From contig CAWHYW010000016.1 in the NCBI GenBank assembly GCA_963833675.1, positions 186,001 to 250,000 on the forward strand: a DNA stretch of 64,000 nt. The letters run 5' to 3'. How positions within the stretch are numbered: the first letter of the stretch is position 1; each line of letters begins with the position of its first letter. The notes below the pieces were generated by a model that made no database searches, was not told where the DNA came from, and saw only the letters and a list, made by a program, of their open reading frames with translations. A program made the translations under genes and the position numbers. This stretch comes from DASQDN01 sp963833675 (lineage in GTDB: Bacteria; Acidobacteriota; Terriglobia; Bryobacterales; Bryobacteraceae). Positions 56,801 to 64,000 of the stretch are shown one piece after another.

Positions 56801-57126
56801 GGTACTTACGGCAATTTCTCTCGGAACGGCCTCGCCGGGCCGTCCTTGCATCAACTCGACCTGACGCTCAGCAAGCGATTTCGGTTTACCGAGACCACTA
56901 ACATTGAGTTTCGTTCAGAGTTTTACAACATTCTGAACATTGCCAATTTTGCGAATCCTCCAGCATCGTTGAACCCCACTTTGGGCGCGGCCTGCAGCCT
57001 GGTCAGCCGTTGAGTTCTGCGACTTCCGGAAGCGGCGCATTCGGCATTCTGAATCGCACGGTATCTAATCAGATCGGCCTCGGCACAAACCGGCAAATCC
57101 AACTCGCATTACGTTTCAATTTCTAG
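53801..57126 (+). CDS. Oar-like TonB-dependent receptor (one-base deletion near 57010)
   Basis: This outer-membrane receptor has about 1108 residues. The start ATG 53801 gives a signal peptide ending PMQAQ. The carboxypeptidase-regulatory domain is at about 27-105 (DVGRITGSVMDASGAVIPGVSV), with a plug at about 110-230 (NAIRFDGIEGTSIVD, EYGTGAGGQVSIVTKSGGN) and then the barrel. The frame ends early at TGA 57011. Adding one C there (AGCCCGTTG) restores reading through SSATSGSGAFGILNR to QIQLALRFNF, stop 57124-57126, with the terminal Phe expected of an outer-membrane barrel. It is a second paralogue-type receptor in the window. The substrate is unknown. A terminator follows at 57144. Confidence 0.9.
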
Positions 57127-57143
57127 CTCCCATTCGTCCTGTT

Positions 57144-57183
57144 CGAGCTCCAGCCTGGTGTAAGCCACGCTGGAGCTCGTTTC
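57144..57183 (+). terminator. Strong terminator after the second TonB-dependent receptor
   Basis: The arms CGAGCTCCAGC (57144-57154) and GCTGGAGCTCG (57169-57179) form an 11-bp perfect stem with a 14-base loop, followed by TTTCG. Confidence 0.7.
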
Positions 57184-57231
57184 GCTTGTAATGCATTTCT
57201 CTATAAAGCGTCGAATTAACGGAGGAGATGG

Positions 57232-57947
57232 ATGCAAACAGCGTTATGTAGCAAGACACTTTTAGGTGTTCTTCTAGTCGCGGCGGCCCCATACGCGGCC
57301 CGCGCGGAGAAGGCGGCTGAGCGGCTGGACGATGCCGCGACGGTTTTTCAAGAGATCATGAGCGCAGAGGACAAGGGTATCCCCCAAGATCTTCTGGATA
57401 AAGCGCATTGTATTGTCATTGTTCCGGGAGTAAAGAAGGGCGCGTTCATTGTAGGAGGCAAATACGGTCGCGGATTTGTTACCTGCCGCACGGCTAGCAA
57501 TCACAATTGGGGTGCCCCGGCGCGGTTCGGATGGAGGGCGGTAGCATCGGTTGGCAGATCGGTGGCTCAGAGAGCGACATTATTCTGCTCGTAATGAATG
57601 AAGAAGGCATGCGGAAACTGCTGGAAAGCAAGTTCACTCTCGATGCCGATGCAGGCGTAGCTGCCGGACCGGTAGGCCGTACGGCACAGGCAAGTACGGA
57701 TGCCAAGATGACAGCGAAAATTCTATCTTATTCAAGGTCTCGCGGTCTCTTCGGAGGACTCTCTGTCGGTGGCGCAACTCTACGCAATGACCTCGATGAG
57801 AATAAGGAACTCTACGGCAAGCCGTTGACGAACAAGGAAATCGTCATGGGGCATGTAGCTGCGCCCCCGTCTTTCAATAGACTTCGGGCCGAGCTCAACA
57901 AGTATTCGCGGAGCGAAGAAGGGCAGCGCGCCCGTACGAAGCAATAA
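57232..57947 (+). CDS. Exported SYLF/Ysc84-domain protein (one-base deletion near 57515)
   Basis: This SYLF (lipid-binding, Ysc84-like) protein has about 238 residues with a signal peptide (residues 1-24, YAARA). The first part (RLDDAATVFQEIMSAEDKGIPQDLLDKAHCIVIVPGVKKGAFIVGGKYGRGFVTC) leads to WGAPA. The frame then shifts by one missing base, and AVRMEGGSIGWQIGGSESDIILLVMNEEGMRKLL continues, with AGVAAGPVGR and RSRGLFGGLSVGGATL. In eukaryotes the domain binds phosphoinositides; bacterial members are envelope proteins of unknown role. A GGAGGA ribosome site sits before ATG 57232. Confidence 0.88.
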
Positions 57948-58017
57948 ATCTGGATCTGGATAACCTCAACAGTTGACAGGCTCACAGGTACATGGCAGCA
58001 TATAAGTATCACTGAGG

Positions 58018-58034
58018 AAGGAGGTGGTCCAGTC
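58018..58034 (+). promoter_or_regulatory. Extended Shine-Dalgarno: 17-nt complement of the 16S rRNA 3' tail
   Basis: AAGGAGGTGGTCCAGTC matches the reverse complement of the universal 16S 3' end (GGCTGGATCACCTCCTT) at 15 of 17 positions. The two differences are G-U wobbles, so pairing with the rRNA tail would be unbroken. Ordinary ribosome sites in this window match 4-7 bases. Confidence 0.6.
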
Positions 58035-58036
58035 TA

Positions 58037-58087
58037 ATGGAAATTGAAAGTAATAGACCTAGATCAACGCGCGAGGTGGCCGACTTC
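58037..58087 (+). CDS. Possible 16-17-residue leader peptide
   Basis: ATG 58037 sits 2 bases after the extended anti-SD-complementary sequence. The peptide is MEIESNRPRSTREVADF, then TGA at 58088-58090. Reading on in the same frame past that TGA gives about 29 more codons to a TAA at 58178-58180, directly before the terminator. An untranslated role of the RNA is equally possible. I recognise no family. Confidence 0.3.
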
Positions 58088-58182
58088 TGAGTCGACCGTT
58101 CAAACCGTAGTTGGTTTCGTTTCAGTGGCGAAGCCGCAGTTCCTGTGGACCGGCTGCCGCGCGCGAGACGAAGGCTATAAGC

Positions 58183-58222
58183 AAAAGGCCCCGATGAGCA
58201 AACTTTGCGCACGGGGCCTTTT
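58183..58222 (+). terminator. Strong rho-independent terminator upstream of rpmE
   Basis: AAAAGGCCCC (58183-58192) pairs perfectly with GGGGCCTTTT (58213-58222) around a 20-base loop. TGTG follows the T-run that is part of the stem. It ends the transcript from the 58.0-kb element and isolates rpmE. Confidence 0.8.
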
Positions 58223-58295
58223 GTGCTCCTACACACCCAAAAAGCAACGTCGATGCTACAATAAGTAGAGTTTCAGCAGAAGGGAAATTTGTCCA

Positions 58296-58544
58296 ATGAA
58301 AGCTGGGATCCATCCCGCTTACAACGAAGTAAAAGTGACTTGTGCATGCGGGCACAACTTTCAGACGCGCTCAACCCACAAAGGCGATATGCGAGTGGAA
58401 ATTTGCGCGCAGTGCCACCCGTTCTTTACTGGTCGTCAAAAGCTGGTTGATACGGAAGGCCGTGTTGATCGGTTCCAAAAGAAGTATGCGAATGTAAATA
58501 CTTCCAGGAAAAAAGGCGTCGAAAGCCGGCCGGTGAACGCATAG
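58296..58544 (+). CDS. rpmE: 50S ribosomal protein L31
   Basis: The protein has 82 residues. MKAGIHPAYNEVKVTCACGHNFQTRST opens like L31 type A. The zinc cysteines are CxC in TCACGH and CxxC in CAQCHPFFTGRQKLVDTEGRVDRFQKKY, so it is the zinc-binding (C+) form. The C-terminal extension (VNTSRKKGVESRPVNA) is basic. AGAAGGGAA lies about 10 bases before ATG 58296. It has its own transcription unit, since a strong terminator precedes it. Confidence 0.97.
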   Translation: MKAGIHPAYNEVKVTCACGHNFQTRSTHKGDMRVEICAQCHPFFTGRQKLVDTEGRVDRFQKKYANVNTSRKKGVESRPVNA

Positions 58545-58569
58545 TTCCCGGCCGCTCGACTTAGGCAGG

Positions 58570-59022
58570 CTATTTTGAAGTTTGCGCTTTAGCTGCCTGT
58601 TCTTTGGCAGCTTTCTCTTTCGCGGCCTGTTCCCTTATCTTTTGGTCGCGCTCATCCCTAAATTTCTGATATTCGGGTAACTGCTCGGATCTGAGCATCT
58701 CCCTGATTTTTTCGCTGTGGCTTGCCCGTACTTGGTCGGTCTCCTGCTTCTGCTGTTCTTTGAGAACCCTGAAGCGTTCTCGCGTCTCGTCAAGGATGGC
58801 GTTCAGCCGCCCGAGTTGCGAGTCATCCAATTTGAGTCGCGTGTGCAACTCGTTCACATACTTGCGACGCCACTCCTCGGGACTATCCCTTTTGACTGGC
58901 GCTTGCCCGGTAGCGCTGACCGTCTTGGCGGTATAGGAATGGTAGCCGAACGCGCCGACGATGATTCCGCTTCCGAATACTGCGAATAGCGAGAGGACAA
59001 TTCCGAGTTGTGATCTTTTCAC
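58570..59022 (-). CDS. Spy/CnrX-like periplasmic helical sensor protein
   Basis: The protein has 150 residues. An N-terminal transmembrane anchor (SQLGIVLSLFAVFGSGIIVGAF) is followed by a periplasmic all-helical domain: EEWRRKYVNELHTRLKLDDSQLGRLNAILDETRERFRVLKEQ. The L-x-L-x-x-x-Q repeat is the mark of the Spy/heavy-metal-resistance fold. The tail has KEKAAKEQAAKAQ low-complexity repeats. Its ATG overlaps the stop of the anti-sigma gene (ATGA), and the ECF sigma gene lies upstream, as in CnrYXH-like systems where this domain is the sensor. Confidence 0.85.
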   Translation of the reverse strand: MKRSQLGIVLSLFAVFGSGIIVGAFGYHSYTAKTVSATGQAPVKRDSPEEWRRKYVNELHTRLKLDDSQLGRLNAILDETRERFRVLKEQQKQETDQVRASHSEKIREMLRSEQLPEYQKFRDERDQKIREQAAKEKAAKEQAAKAQTSK

Positions 59023-59330
59023 AAAGGCTCCACCACGTGAAGCACGCCTTCTAAGTCCCGCGGCTCGTCGTCGAGCACGTCAACGTATGTGGATGTGTAC
59101 ACAGAATTCGTTGAAGGATACCAGTTGAATGCCGTCGTCGCGAAACAAAAGGCGAGCGCAGCGGACGCAAAACCTTTAGCGAATCGTCCAAACGCGAGCG
59201 TCGGCCTCCGCTTCTGGTCGATACGACGCCAAAGCTCGGGTGTGAAGCCAGCCGACGGTTCGCGGTCTGGCAAAGCCTCGCGATATGCCGCGAAGAGTTC
59301 GTCCAATTTCGGTTCATTCCAACCCGACAT
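59019..59330 (-). CDS. Small membrane protein, probable anti-sigma factor
   Basis: The protein has 103 residues and starts at ATG 59330 (MSGWNEPKLDELF). The cytosolic part has FTPELWRRIDQKRR, a short helical sigma-binding-like segment. One transmembrane helix is at about 56-75 (GFASAALAFCFATTAFNWY), with a short periplasmic tail (TSTYVDVLDDEPRDLEGVLHV). It begins 13 bp after the sigma-factor stop and overlaps the sensor start by 4 bp. No zinc-binding HxxxCxxC is seen, so it is not of the ZAS type. The anti-sigma role is inferred from position, size and topology. Confidence 0.75.
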   Translation of the reverse strand: MSGWNEPKLDELFAAYREALPDREPSAGFTPELWRRIDQKRRPTLAFGRFAKGFASAALAFCFATTAFNWYPSTNSVYTSTYVDVLDDEPRDLEGVLHVVEPL

Positions 59331-59343
59331 AGTGTTTCCTCTC

Positions 59344-59940
59344 TCACCGGGTGGCGTCGCGCAAGGTTTGCGCCGCGCCATCCTTGGTCGCTTCAAACGC
59401 CTTCAGCACCCGCTGGCGCGCTCGAAACAGCCTTACTTTAAGAGCATTCTCCTTGACGTTGTAAATCTTCTCCAACTCCTTCAACGAAAGCCCTTCTACT
59501 TCCTTGAGAATCAACAGCAACCGATCTTCCTCGGACACGCCCTGTAGCAGCGTATTCACGAACTCCTTAACTCCGCGATGGTACTGCTCTTCCTGGTCTA
59601 CCTTTCCTCCCGCCACAGCATCCGCTACCAGGACCTGCTGCTCGGATAAATCGGACATTCTCGATTCGTGCCGCCGCCGCTGCCGCCGCAAATAGTCATA
59701 ACACGCGTTTACGGTCAACCTATACAACCACGGCTCGAAAACTTCGGCCGTCCGCAACTGATCCAGCGAAAAATATAACCGCAGGAAAACGTCCTGCGCC
59801 ACATCCTCCACATCTTCAGGCCTGCCGATTAGCCGCGATATCGTCCCCATGATCCGCTTCCGATAAATAGATACAACTTGACCGAAGGCGGCATCGTCAC
59901 CTGAGCGGGCGCGCTCGATGAGCTCGAAATCGGCTTGCAT
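59344..59940 (-). CDS. ECF RNA polymerase sigma factor
   Basis: The protein has 198 residues. The sigma-2 region lies at about 20-90 (YRKRIMGTISRLIGRPEDVEDVAQDVFLRLYFSLDQLR, FEPWLYRLTVNACYDYLRRQRRR) and sigma-4 at about 130-185 (EEDRLLLILKEVEGLSLKELEKIYNVKENALKVRLFRARQRVLKAFE). It is RpoE-like in length and carries no C-terminal extension. It heads a three-gene module with a putative anti-sigma factor and a periplasmic Spy-like sensor. About 200 bp separate it from the divergent permease. Confidence 0.95.
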   Translation of the reverse strand: MQADFELIERARSGDDAAFGQVVSIYRKRIMGTISRLIGRPEDVEDVAQDVFLRLYFSLDQLRTAEVFEPWLYRLTVNACYDYLRRQRRRHESRMSDLSEQQVLVADAVAGGKVDQEEQYHRGVKEFVNTLLQGVSEEDRLLLILKEVEGLSLKELEKIYNVKENALKVRLFRARQRVLKAFEATKDGAAQTLRDATR

Positions 59941-60141
59941 CTATCGGCATCGCACGGCTCGCAAATCGGAAAGGCGAACCGCCGTAACACTAGGTTACTA
60001 AACCGACGGGTATCACGGACGTACTTGGGCGTTGGGAACATTTGAAGTGGCCACAATTACATTAAATTTCTTCAATGAAATCACGTGTCTGCGGCCAATC
60101 TGGACACCTAAGAACATTTAGAATGGTAGTCGCGCCTTACC

Positions 60142-62358
60142 ATGTCCGATTCCTCTTCTAAGATGGCCAACTCGGCGAAAGTCGTAGTGGCCACTACAGT
60201 TGCTCTGTCATTCATTTCCTTTTGGCGCGGCGCCGCTATCGTCCTGAGTGACCTCGCCTCGACGATGTTTTATGTGGGCGGCATTGCAGAGCAGGCAATT
60301 GGTAAATCTGCCCCTTGGTTCGTGCTCGCGGTGATGTTCTTCGGGTTCGCGGTTCGTTCCATTTATCTCGAGAGCTGCTCCATGTTCGTCCGCGGCGGCG
60401 TTTATGTAGTCGTACGGGACGCAATTGGTCCAACGATGGCGAAGGTTTCTGTTTCCGCCCTCGTCGTCGATTACATCCTTACCGGGCCGATCAGTTCGGT
60501 TAGCGCGGGTCAGTATCTGGGCCGTTTGCTCAACGAAATAAGCGAGCTGCTTCACCAATCCTTCCGTGTAAACCCAAATTATTTCGCGGCCGTTTTTGGT
60601 GTCGTAGTTACGGCGTATTTTTGGTGGAGTAACACCAAGGGTATTCACGAGTCCAGCGGTAAGGCTCTTCGAATCATGCAGATCACCACCGTGATGGTGG
60701 CGATCCTGTTGATCTGGTGTCCTCTGACGCTGCTGGTGCGCGGCGATGCTCAACTGCCGCCCGCGCCCGTGATGGCGAACATCAATCAATCCGAAACGAC
60801 ACTGGGCTGGCTTTCCGGAACTTTCTGGGCCCAGTTGCCGGCAGTGCTGATGATCGTGGCCTTTGGACACTCGCTACTCGCTATGAGCGGCTTTGAAACG
60901 CTCGCTCAGGTATATCGCGAGATCGCATATCCCAAGCTGAAGAACTTGAAAATCACGGCCAACATCGTCTGTTTCTATGCCTTGCTGAGTACGGGCCTGA
61001 TTTCGATCTTTGCGGTGATGATCATACCGGATAATGTCCGGCCGCAGTATTATGACAATCTCATCGGCGGTCTTTCGATGAGCCTGGTCGGCCCCGATTT
61101 ATTGAAGCTCATTTTTCATGTTTTTGTAGTAATCATTGGCGTTCTGATTCTCTCCGGCGCTGTCAACACATCCATCATCGGCGCTAATGGCGTTCTGAAT
61201 CGGGTTGCCGAAGACGGAGTGCTGCTCGAGTGGTTCCGCCGTCCGCAAAGGCGTTACGGCACCACTTACCGAATCATTAACATGATCGCTGTGGCCCAGG
61301 TGCTCACGATTATCGGAAGCCGCGGCGACGTATTGTTGCTTGGTGAAGCGTATGCGTTCGGCGTCGTTTGGAGCTTCTTCCTGAAAGGCTTGGGAGTTCT
61401 TGCTCTTCGCTTTCAGCGCAGTGATCAGGAATACAAAACGCCGATTAATATCCGAATCGGAAATTTCGAACTACCGATCGGTCTCGGCGCGATCGTCCTG
61501 ATGTTATTCCTGGTTGCGATTGCCAACCTGTTCACCAAGAAAATCGCGACCATATACGGCATTTCCTTTACCGTGTTGCTCTTCGTTCTCTTCACCATCT
61601 CGGAACTCGTCAACCGGCGCCGTATGAGTAGTGAAAAGACCGGCCTCGAAAACTTCAATCTCGATCATCAGCCTCAGATCGAAGCCGAGCATATTCGTTC
61701 ACGTCCGGGCTCGGTTCTGGTTGCGGTGCGCGGCAATAATCTGGAACACCTGCGTCGCACATTGCAAAAGACGAATCTGCGGCGCTACGATATCGTCGTG
61801 ATGACCGTGCGCCCCGTTTCGACGGGAGCGGCGGAATTCGATCTCAAAGAAGACCAGATTTTTAGCGATTACGAGCAGGAGCTATTTAGTAAAGTAGTCG
61901 AACTTGCCGAAAAAGAGGGCAAGCATGTCGAGCTCCTCGTAGTGCCGGCCGTGGACCCGTTCGACGCCATGGTGCAGACCGCGACAAATCTGAGGGTTTC
62001 GAAACTGGTTACCGGCGTCTCCGAACGCATGGCCTCGGAAGAATTGGCGCGGCACATCGGTCTGGCATGGGAGCGTCTGCCCGAGCCGAGGCATCCCTTC
62101 TCGCTTGAAATCATCAGTCCGGACCGTCCTTCAATGTATGTCAATCTCGGCCCGCACCCACCCCGCCTTTGGCCGGAAGATATCGACCGCCTTCACGATA
62201 TCTGGCTCCGGCTGAGCGCGCAAGAGAACCTCGGCTCGAAACTGCATCATCGGGATGTTGTCGGCCTTGCACTCCGGCGTCTTGCTGGCGATTTAGAGGC
62301 TGGCAAACGCGACGATATCGTCGAATCCCTCGAGCGCGATATTCGCGATCACCGCTAA
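60142..62358 (+). CDS. APC-superfamily permease with large cytosolic C-terminal domain
   Basis: The protein has 738 residues. Twelve helices of an amino acid/polyamine permease fold lie in about residues 15-500, starting ALSFISFWRGAAIVLSDLASTMFYVGG, where the unwound helix 1 is replaced by a W-R-G-A sequence. A cytosolic domain of about 230 residues (515-738) begins RSRPGSVLVAVRGNNLEHLRRTLQKT, the look of a universal-stress-protein-type nucleotide-binding fold, with DIVVMTVRPVS and VELLVVPAVDPFDAMVQTATNLRVSKLVTG. It is divergent from the ECF sigma gene. No ribosome site stands out at ATG 60142. Related proteins transport cationic amino acids or K+-linked substrates; the substrate here is unknown. 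Confidence 0.88.
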   Translation: MSDSSSKMANSAKVVVATTVALSFISFWRGAAIVLSDLASTMFYVGGIAEQAIGKSAPWFVLAVMFFGFAVRSIYLESCSMFVRGGVYVVVRDAIGPTMAKVSVSALVVDYILTGPISSVSAGQYLGRLLNEISELLHQSFRVNPNYFAAVFGVVVTAYFWWSNTKGIHESSGKALRIMQITTVMVAILLIWCPLTLLVRGDAQLPPAPVMANINQSETTLGWLSGTFWAQLPAVLMIVAFGHSLLAMSGFETLAQVYREIAYPKLKNLKITANIVCFYALLSTGLISIFAVMIIPDNVRPQYYDNLIGGLSMSLVGPDLLKLIFHVFVVIIGVLILSGAVNTSIIGANGVLNRVAEDGVLLEWFRRPQRRYGTTYRIINMIAVAQVLTIIGSRGDVLLLGEAYAFGVVWSFFLKGLGVLALRFQRSDQEYKTPINIRIGNFELPIGLGAIVLMLFLVAIANLFTKKIATIYGISFTVLLFVLFTISELVNRRRMSSEKTGLENFNLDHQPQIEAEHIRSRPGSVLVAVRGNNLEHLRRTLQKTNLRRYDIVVMTVRPVSTGAAEFDLKEDQIFSDYEQELFSKVVELAEKEGKHVELLVVPAVDPFDAMVQTATNLRVSKLVTGVSERMASEELARHIGLAWERLPEPRHPFSLEIISPDRPSMYVNLGPHPPRLWPEDIDRLHDIWLRLSAQENLGSKLHHRDVVGLALRRLAGDLEAGKRDDIVESLERDIRDHR

Positions 62359-62467
62359 ATCTCCCTCGTCCGGCGCCTATCCTATGACACGACTCCCGGG
62401 CTAGCGTCTATGCCTTTGCGGCCGCGATAAAAGTGCTACATTAGTTAGCCAGCACAGAGGGGAACTC

Positions 62468-64000
62468 ATGCGGAGCTTCATTCCCGTACTTATTGCACTT
62501 ACCTTAGCGCCGGCCACTCGCGCCGACGAAACAGCCAAAGCACGATTATTAGAGAAAGAAGGCGACTCGCTGGGAGCGCGGTCGGTCCTTAGAGCGGCAG
62601 CCGCGACAAACGATCCGGCAGCACAACTCGCGTATGCCGAGTTTCTCCACCGGTACCGTGATCCCGAGGCTCGCGCAGCCTACGAGAAGCTATTATCAAC
62701 AGCGGACGGTCCGCGAAAGAACCAAGTTGCTCGCCGTCTGGTTCTGTTGAACCTGTTGGCCGGCGATCGCGACAGCGCGGCCAAGTTCTACGAGATATAC
62801 AAGAGCACCGGTGGAGGCGACCTGACGGCGTCCGTGCTGCAGGCTCCACGCAACACAACCAAACAGCCGCAAATGGTTTCCATTCCCGGTCCGTTGCGGT
62901 CCTTCGCCAGGATGGCGGCGCTTTCTCCCGATCTCGCTCCGGAGGAGGTCCTGGGCGGCCTCGCGAGAAACATCGTGACAAACGGCTATCAGGCCTCGGC
63001 GAGCAGCGATTCTCTCGATCAAACCGAATACCTGAAGCTCGTCTTCCGATATCTTTCTCAGGCTCGCGAGTTGGACAAACTTGCAACGGACAACAATCAC
63101 ACCATCAAGATCGAGAATTGTGAATCCTCGAAGACCGCAGATCTGTTGCGCGTCCTGGGTTATCGAATGCGTGGTGGCTGCGGTTCCGAAGTAGTCCTGG
63201 AAACGGTCAATGCGACACGCGCATTTCTGACCATCGATTCCGGGTTTCCACTCGCTCAACTCGAGCAATCTCTTCGGACGAACCGCCCATTCGTTTACGA
63301 GTTTCAGCCGTCACAAGTACCCGTGTTGTACGACAGGGAGTATTGGCTGAGCGCTCTCGATAAAGCCAACGGCGAGTTTATTGATGTTTTCCTGTCCGAC
63401 CCGGCGCTCTGCCGGCTGTATCTCGGACTTTCCAAGCTCGACTCCGAAACCGCCGAGCAGCTTCGGAAGCAGATGCCCGCATCCCGGCTGAAAGCGTTCG
63501 CGCACGTGCTGGATTTCTACGGCGGCATGTTTCAGATCCAAAAAGGAGTCGCGCTGGTTCCGGGCGGAGAGAAGGCGTGGCCGGCATGGACCGATTTTGT
63601 AGGCGGTAAGTCTCCCAAAGACGGGGCCGCCTTTTTCGAAAGACTGCTTACCCGCGATGATGGATGGGCAGCGGCATACTACGATGCCCTGGCTCGCATC
63701 AGCGGGCCCACTCGGGATTACCTCCTGGAGCCGAAGCGGATGAATCGGTTCTATATGGCGATGAAAGGAAAGATCACCAGTCCCGGACCCGCCCGGCCGG
63801 TTTTCCGCGCCAGCACCGATCTCATGCTGTTGACACAGCGGCTGCGGCTTGAACCCAATGGAAAGCCGCACATACCCGGCAATCTCGAGATCTGGAAGAA
63901 CCTCTTCATCGCTCACCCGCACGGGAAATACGATGGCAAGCTGACGAAAGCGGCTACCGGGTGGAAAGAGCCGGATGACCTCATCGAGGCCTTGTTCGCT
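62468..64000 (+). CDS. Large exported protein of unknown function (partial, 5' part)
   Basis: It opens at ATG 62468 with GAGGGGA 4-5 bases upstream and is still open at 64000 (511 codons). The signal peptide is MRSFIPVLIALTLAPATRA. The next 110 residues look like TPR/SEL1 helices (KARLLEKEGDSLGARSVLRAAAATND, LAYAEFLHR). Helical and alpha/beta regions without recognisable motifs follow (VETVNATRAFLTIDSGFPL, KGVALVPGGEKAW). Acidobacterial genomes contain very long exported proteins of this type (over 1000 residues). I cannot name the function. It is unaffected by indels over this stretch. Confidence 0.85.
   Translation, partial: MRSFIPVLIALTLAPATRADETAKARLLEKEGDSLGARSVLRAAAATNDPAAQLAYAEFLHRYRDPEARAAYEKLLSTADGPRKNQVARRLVLLNLLAGDRDSAAKFYEIYKSTGGGDLTASVLQAPRNTTKQPQMVSIPGPLRSFARMAALSPDLAPEEVLGGLARNIVTNGYQASASSDSLDQTEYLKLVFRYLSQARELDKLATDNNHTIKIENCESSKTADLLRVLGYRMRGGCGSEVVLETVNATRAFLTIDSGFPLAQLEQSLRTNRPFVYEFQPSQVPVLYDREYWLSALDKANGEFIDVFLSDPALCRLYLGLSKLDSETAEQLRKQMPASRLKAFAHVLDFYGGMFQIQKGVALVPGGEKAWPAWTDFVGGKSPKDGAAFFERLLTRDDGWAAAYYDALARISGPTRDYLLEPKRMNRFYMAMKGKITSPGPARPVFRASTDLMLLTQRLRLEPNGKPHIPGNLEIWKNLFIAHPHGKYDGKLTKAATGWKEPDDLIEALFA

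Larger units (their letters stand above)
57948..58295. other. 348-bp non-coding stretch between the SYLF gene and rpmE
   Basis: No convincing protein gene is seen. The stretch holds a long anti-SD-complementary sequence (58018-58034), a 17-codon reading frame right after it, a CGACT/AGTCG hairpin at 58081-58094 and a strong terminator at 58183. The layout is that of a short independent transcript, either a small RNA or a leader peptide unit, that ends before rpmE. Confidence 0.5.

Noticed and set aside
58044..58268. 74-codon plus-strand frame through the pre-rpmE element
   Set aside because: It runs straight through the strong terminator hairpin and has no ribosome site, so it is not likely to be translated.
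62589..63922. Several minus-strand frames of 165-203 codons near the window end
   Set aside because: The plus-strand frame from 62468 is continuous for 511 codons with a signal peptide and ribosome site; the minus frames are fragmentary and lack motifs.

Overview
The window looks like a chromosomal segment of an Acidobacteriota member, possibly of the Solibacter/Bryobacter side. This is inferred from gene content: two long Oar-type TonB-dependent receptors with an N-terminal carboxypeptidase-regulatory domain, a PEP-CTERM protein, a UPF0182 protein, many Sec/Tat-exported enzymes with an MxRRxxL-like start, a serine/threonine kinase with an ectodomain, and an archaeal-type ATP-dependent DNA ligase. 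There are no IS elements, CRISPR arrays, prophage genes or rRNA operons; one tRNA-Ser(GCU) is present.

Layout. 1-2.8 kb: end of a DUF192-like gene, larB and a GT39-like membrane glycosyltransferase. 2.7-6.5 kb (minus): exported FAD oxidoreductase, BNR propeller and TIM-barrel isomerase, tightly coupled. 6.6-13.4 kb: small membrane protein, Ser/Thr kinase, signal peptidase I, amidohydrolase, response regulator, GH3 enzyme, UPF0173 hydrolase. 13.4-13.8 kb: collapsed phd-vapC toxin-antitoxin remnant. 13.8-16.7 kb: ArnT-like and GT4 glycosyltransferases, convergent with a TonB-dependent receptor (16.7-20.0 kb). 20.1-26.4 kb: aldo/keto reductase, BsuPI-domain protein, tRNA-Ser, msrA, exported methyltransferase-like protein, hom. 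26.4-33.3 kb: pyrR, a CHASE3 histidine kinase, pyrB, pyrC and UPF0182 in one apparent operon. 33.3-40.5 kb: adenosine deaminase-like gene, glgB, cystathionine beta-synthase, cystathionine gamma-synthase/lyase, DNA ligase. 40.6-43.1 kb: DGPF protein with an ECF42 sigma factor, acid phosphatase. 43.1-46.2 kb: ahcY divergent from an ArsR-methyltransferase fusion with a 24-bp palindrome between them, PEP-CTERM protein. 46.3-53.6 kb: DUF6526, acyltransferase, FMN alpha-hydroxyacid oxidase, enolase-superfamily enzyme, amidase, then an HxlR / cytosolic propeller / MoaD-like operon and a glycine-zipper protein. 53.8-57.9 kb: second TonB-dependent receptor and a SYLF protein. 57.95-58.3 kb: non-coding stretch with a very long anti-SD-complementary sequence and a strong terminator. 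58.3-64 kb: rpmE, an ECF sigma/anti-sigma/Spy-like sensor module, an APC permease with a large cytosolic tail, and the start of a large exported protein of unknown function that runs off the window.

How the genes work together: hom, CBS, CGS/CGL and ahcY form a methionine-homocysteine-cysteine set scattered over 20 kb, with the ArsR-methyltransferase as the likely local regulator of ahcY. The pyr genes form a pathway operon that also carries a sensor kinase.

Caution on sequence quality: about 20 single-base indels interrupt otherwise intact genes, including pyrC and ahcY. Most are one-base insertions. This points to consensus errors rather than biology. The affected genes are annotated here as single full-length CDSs with the breakpoints stated.
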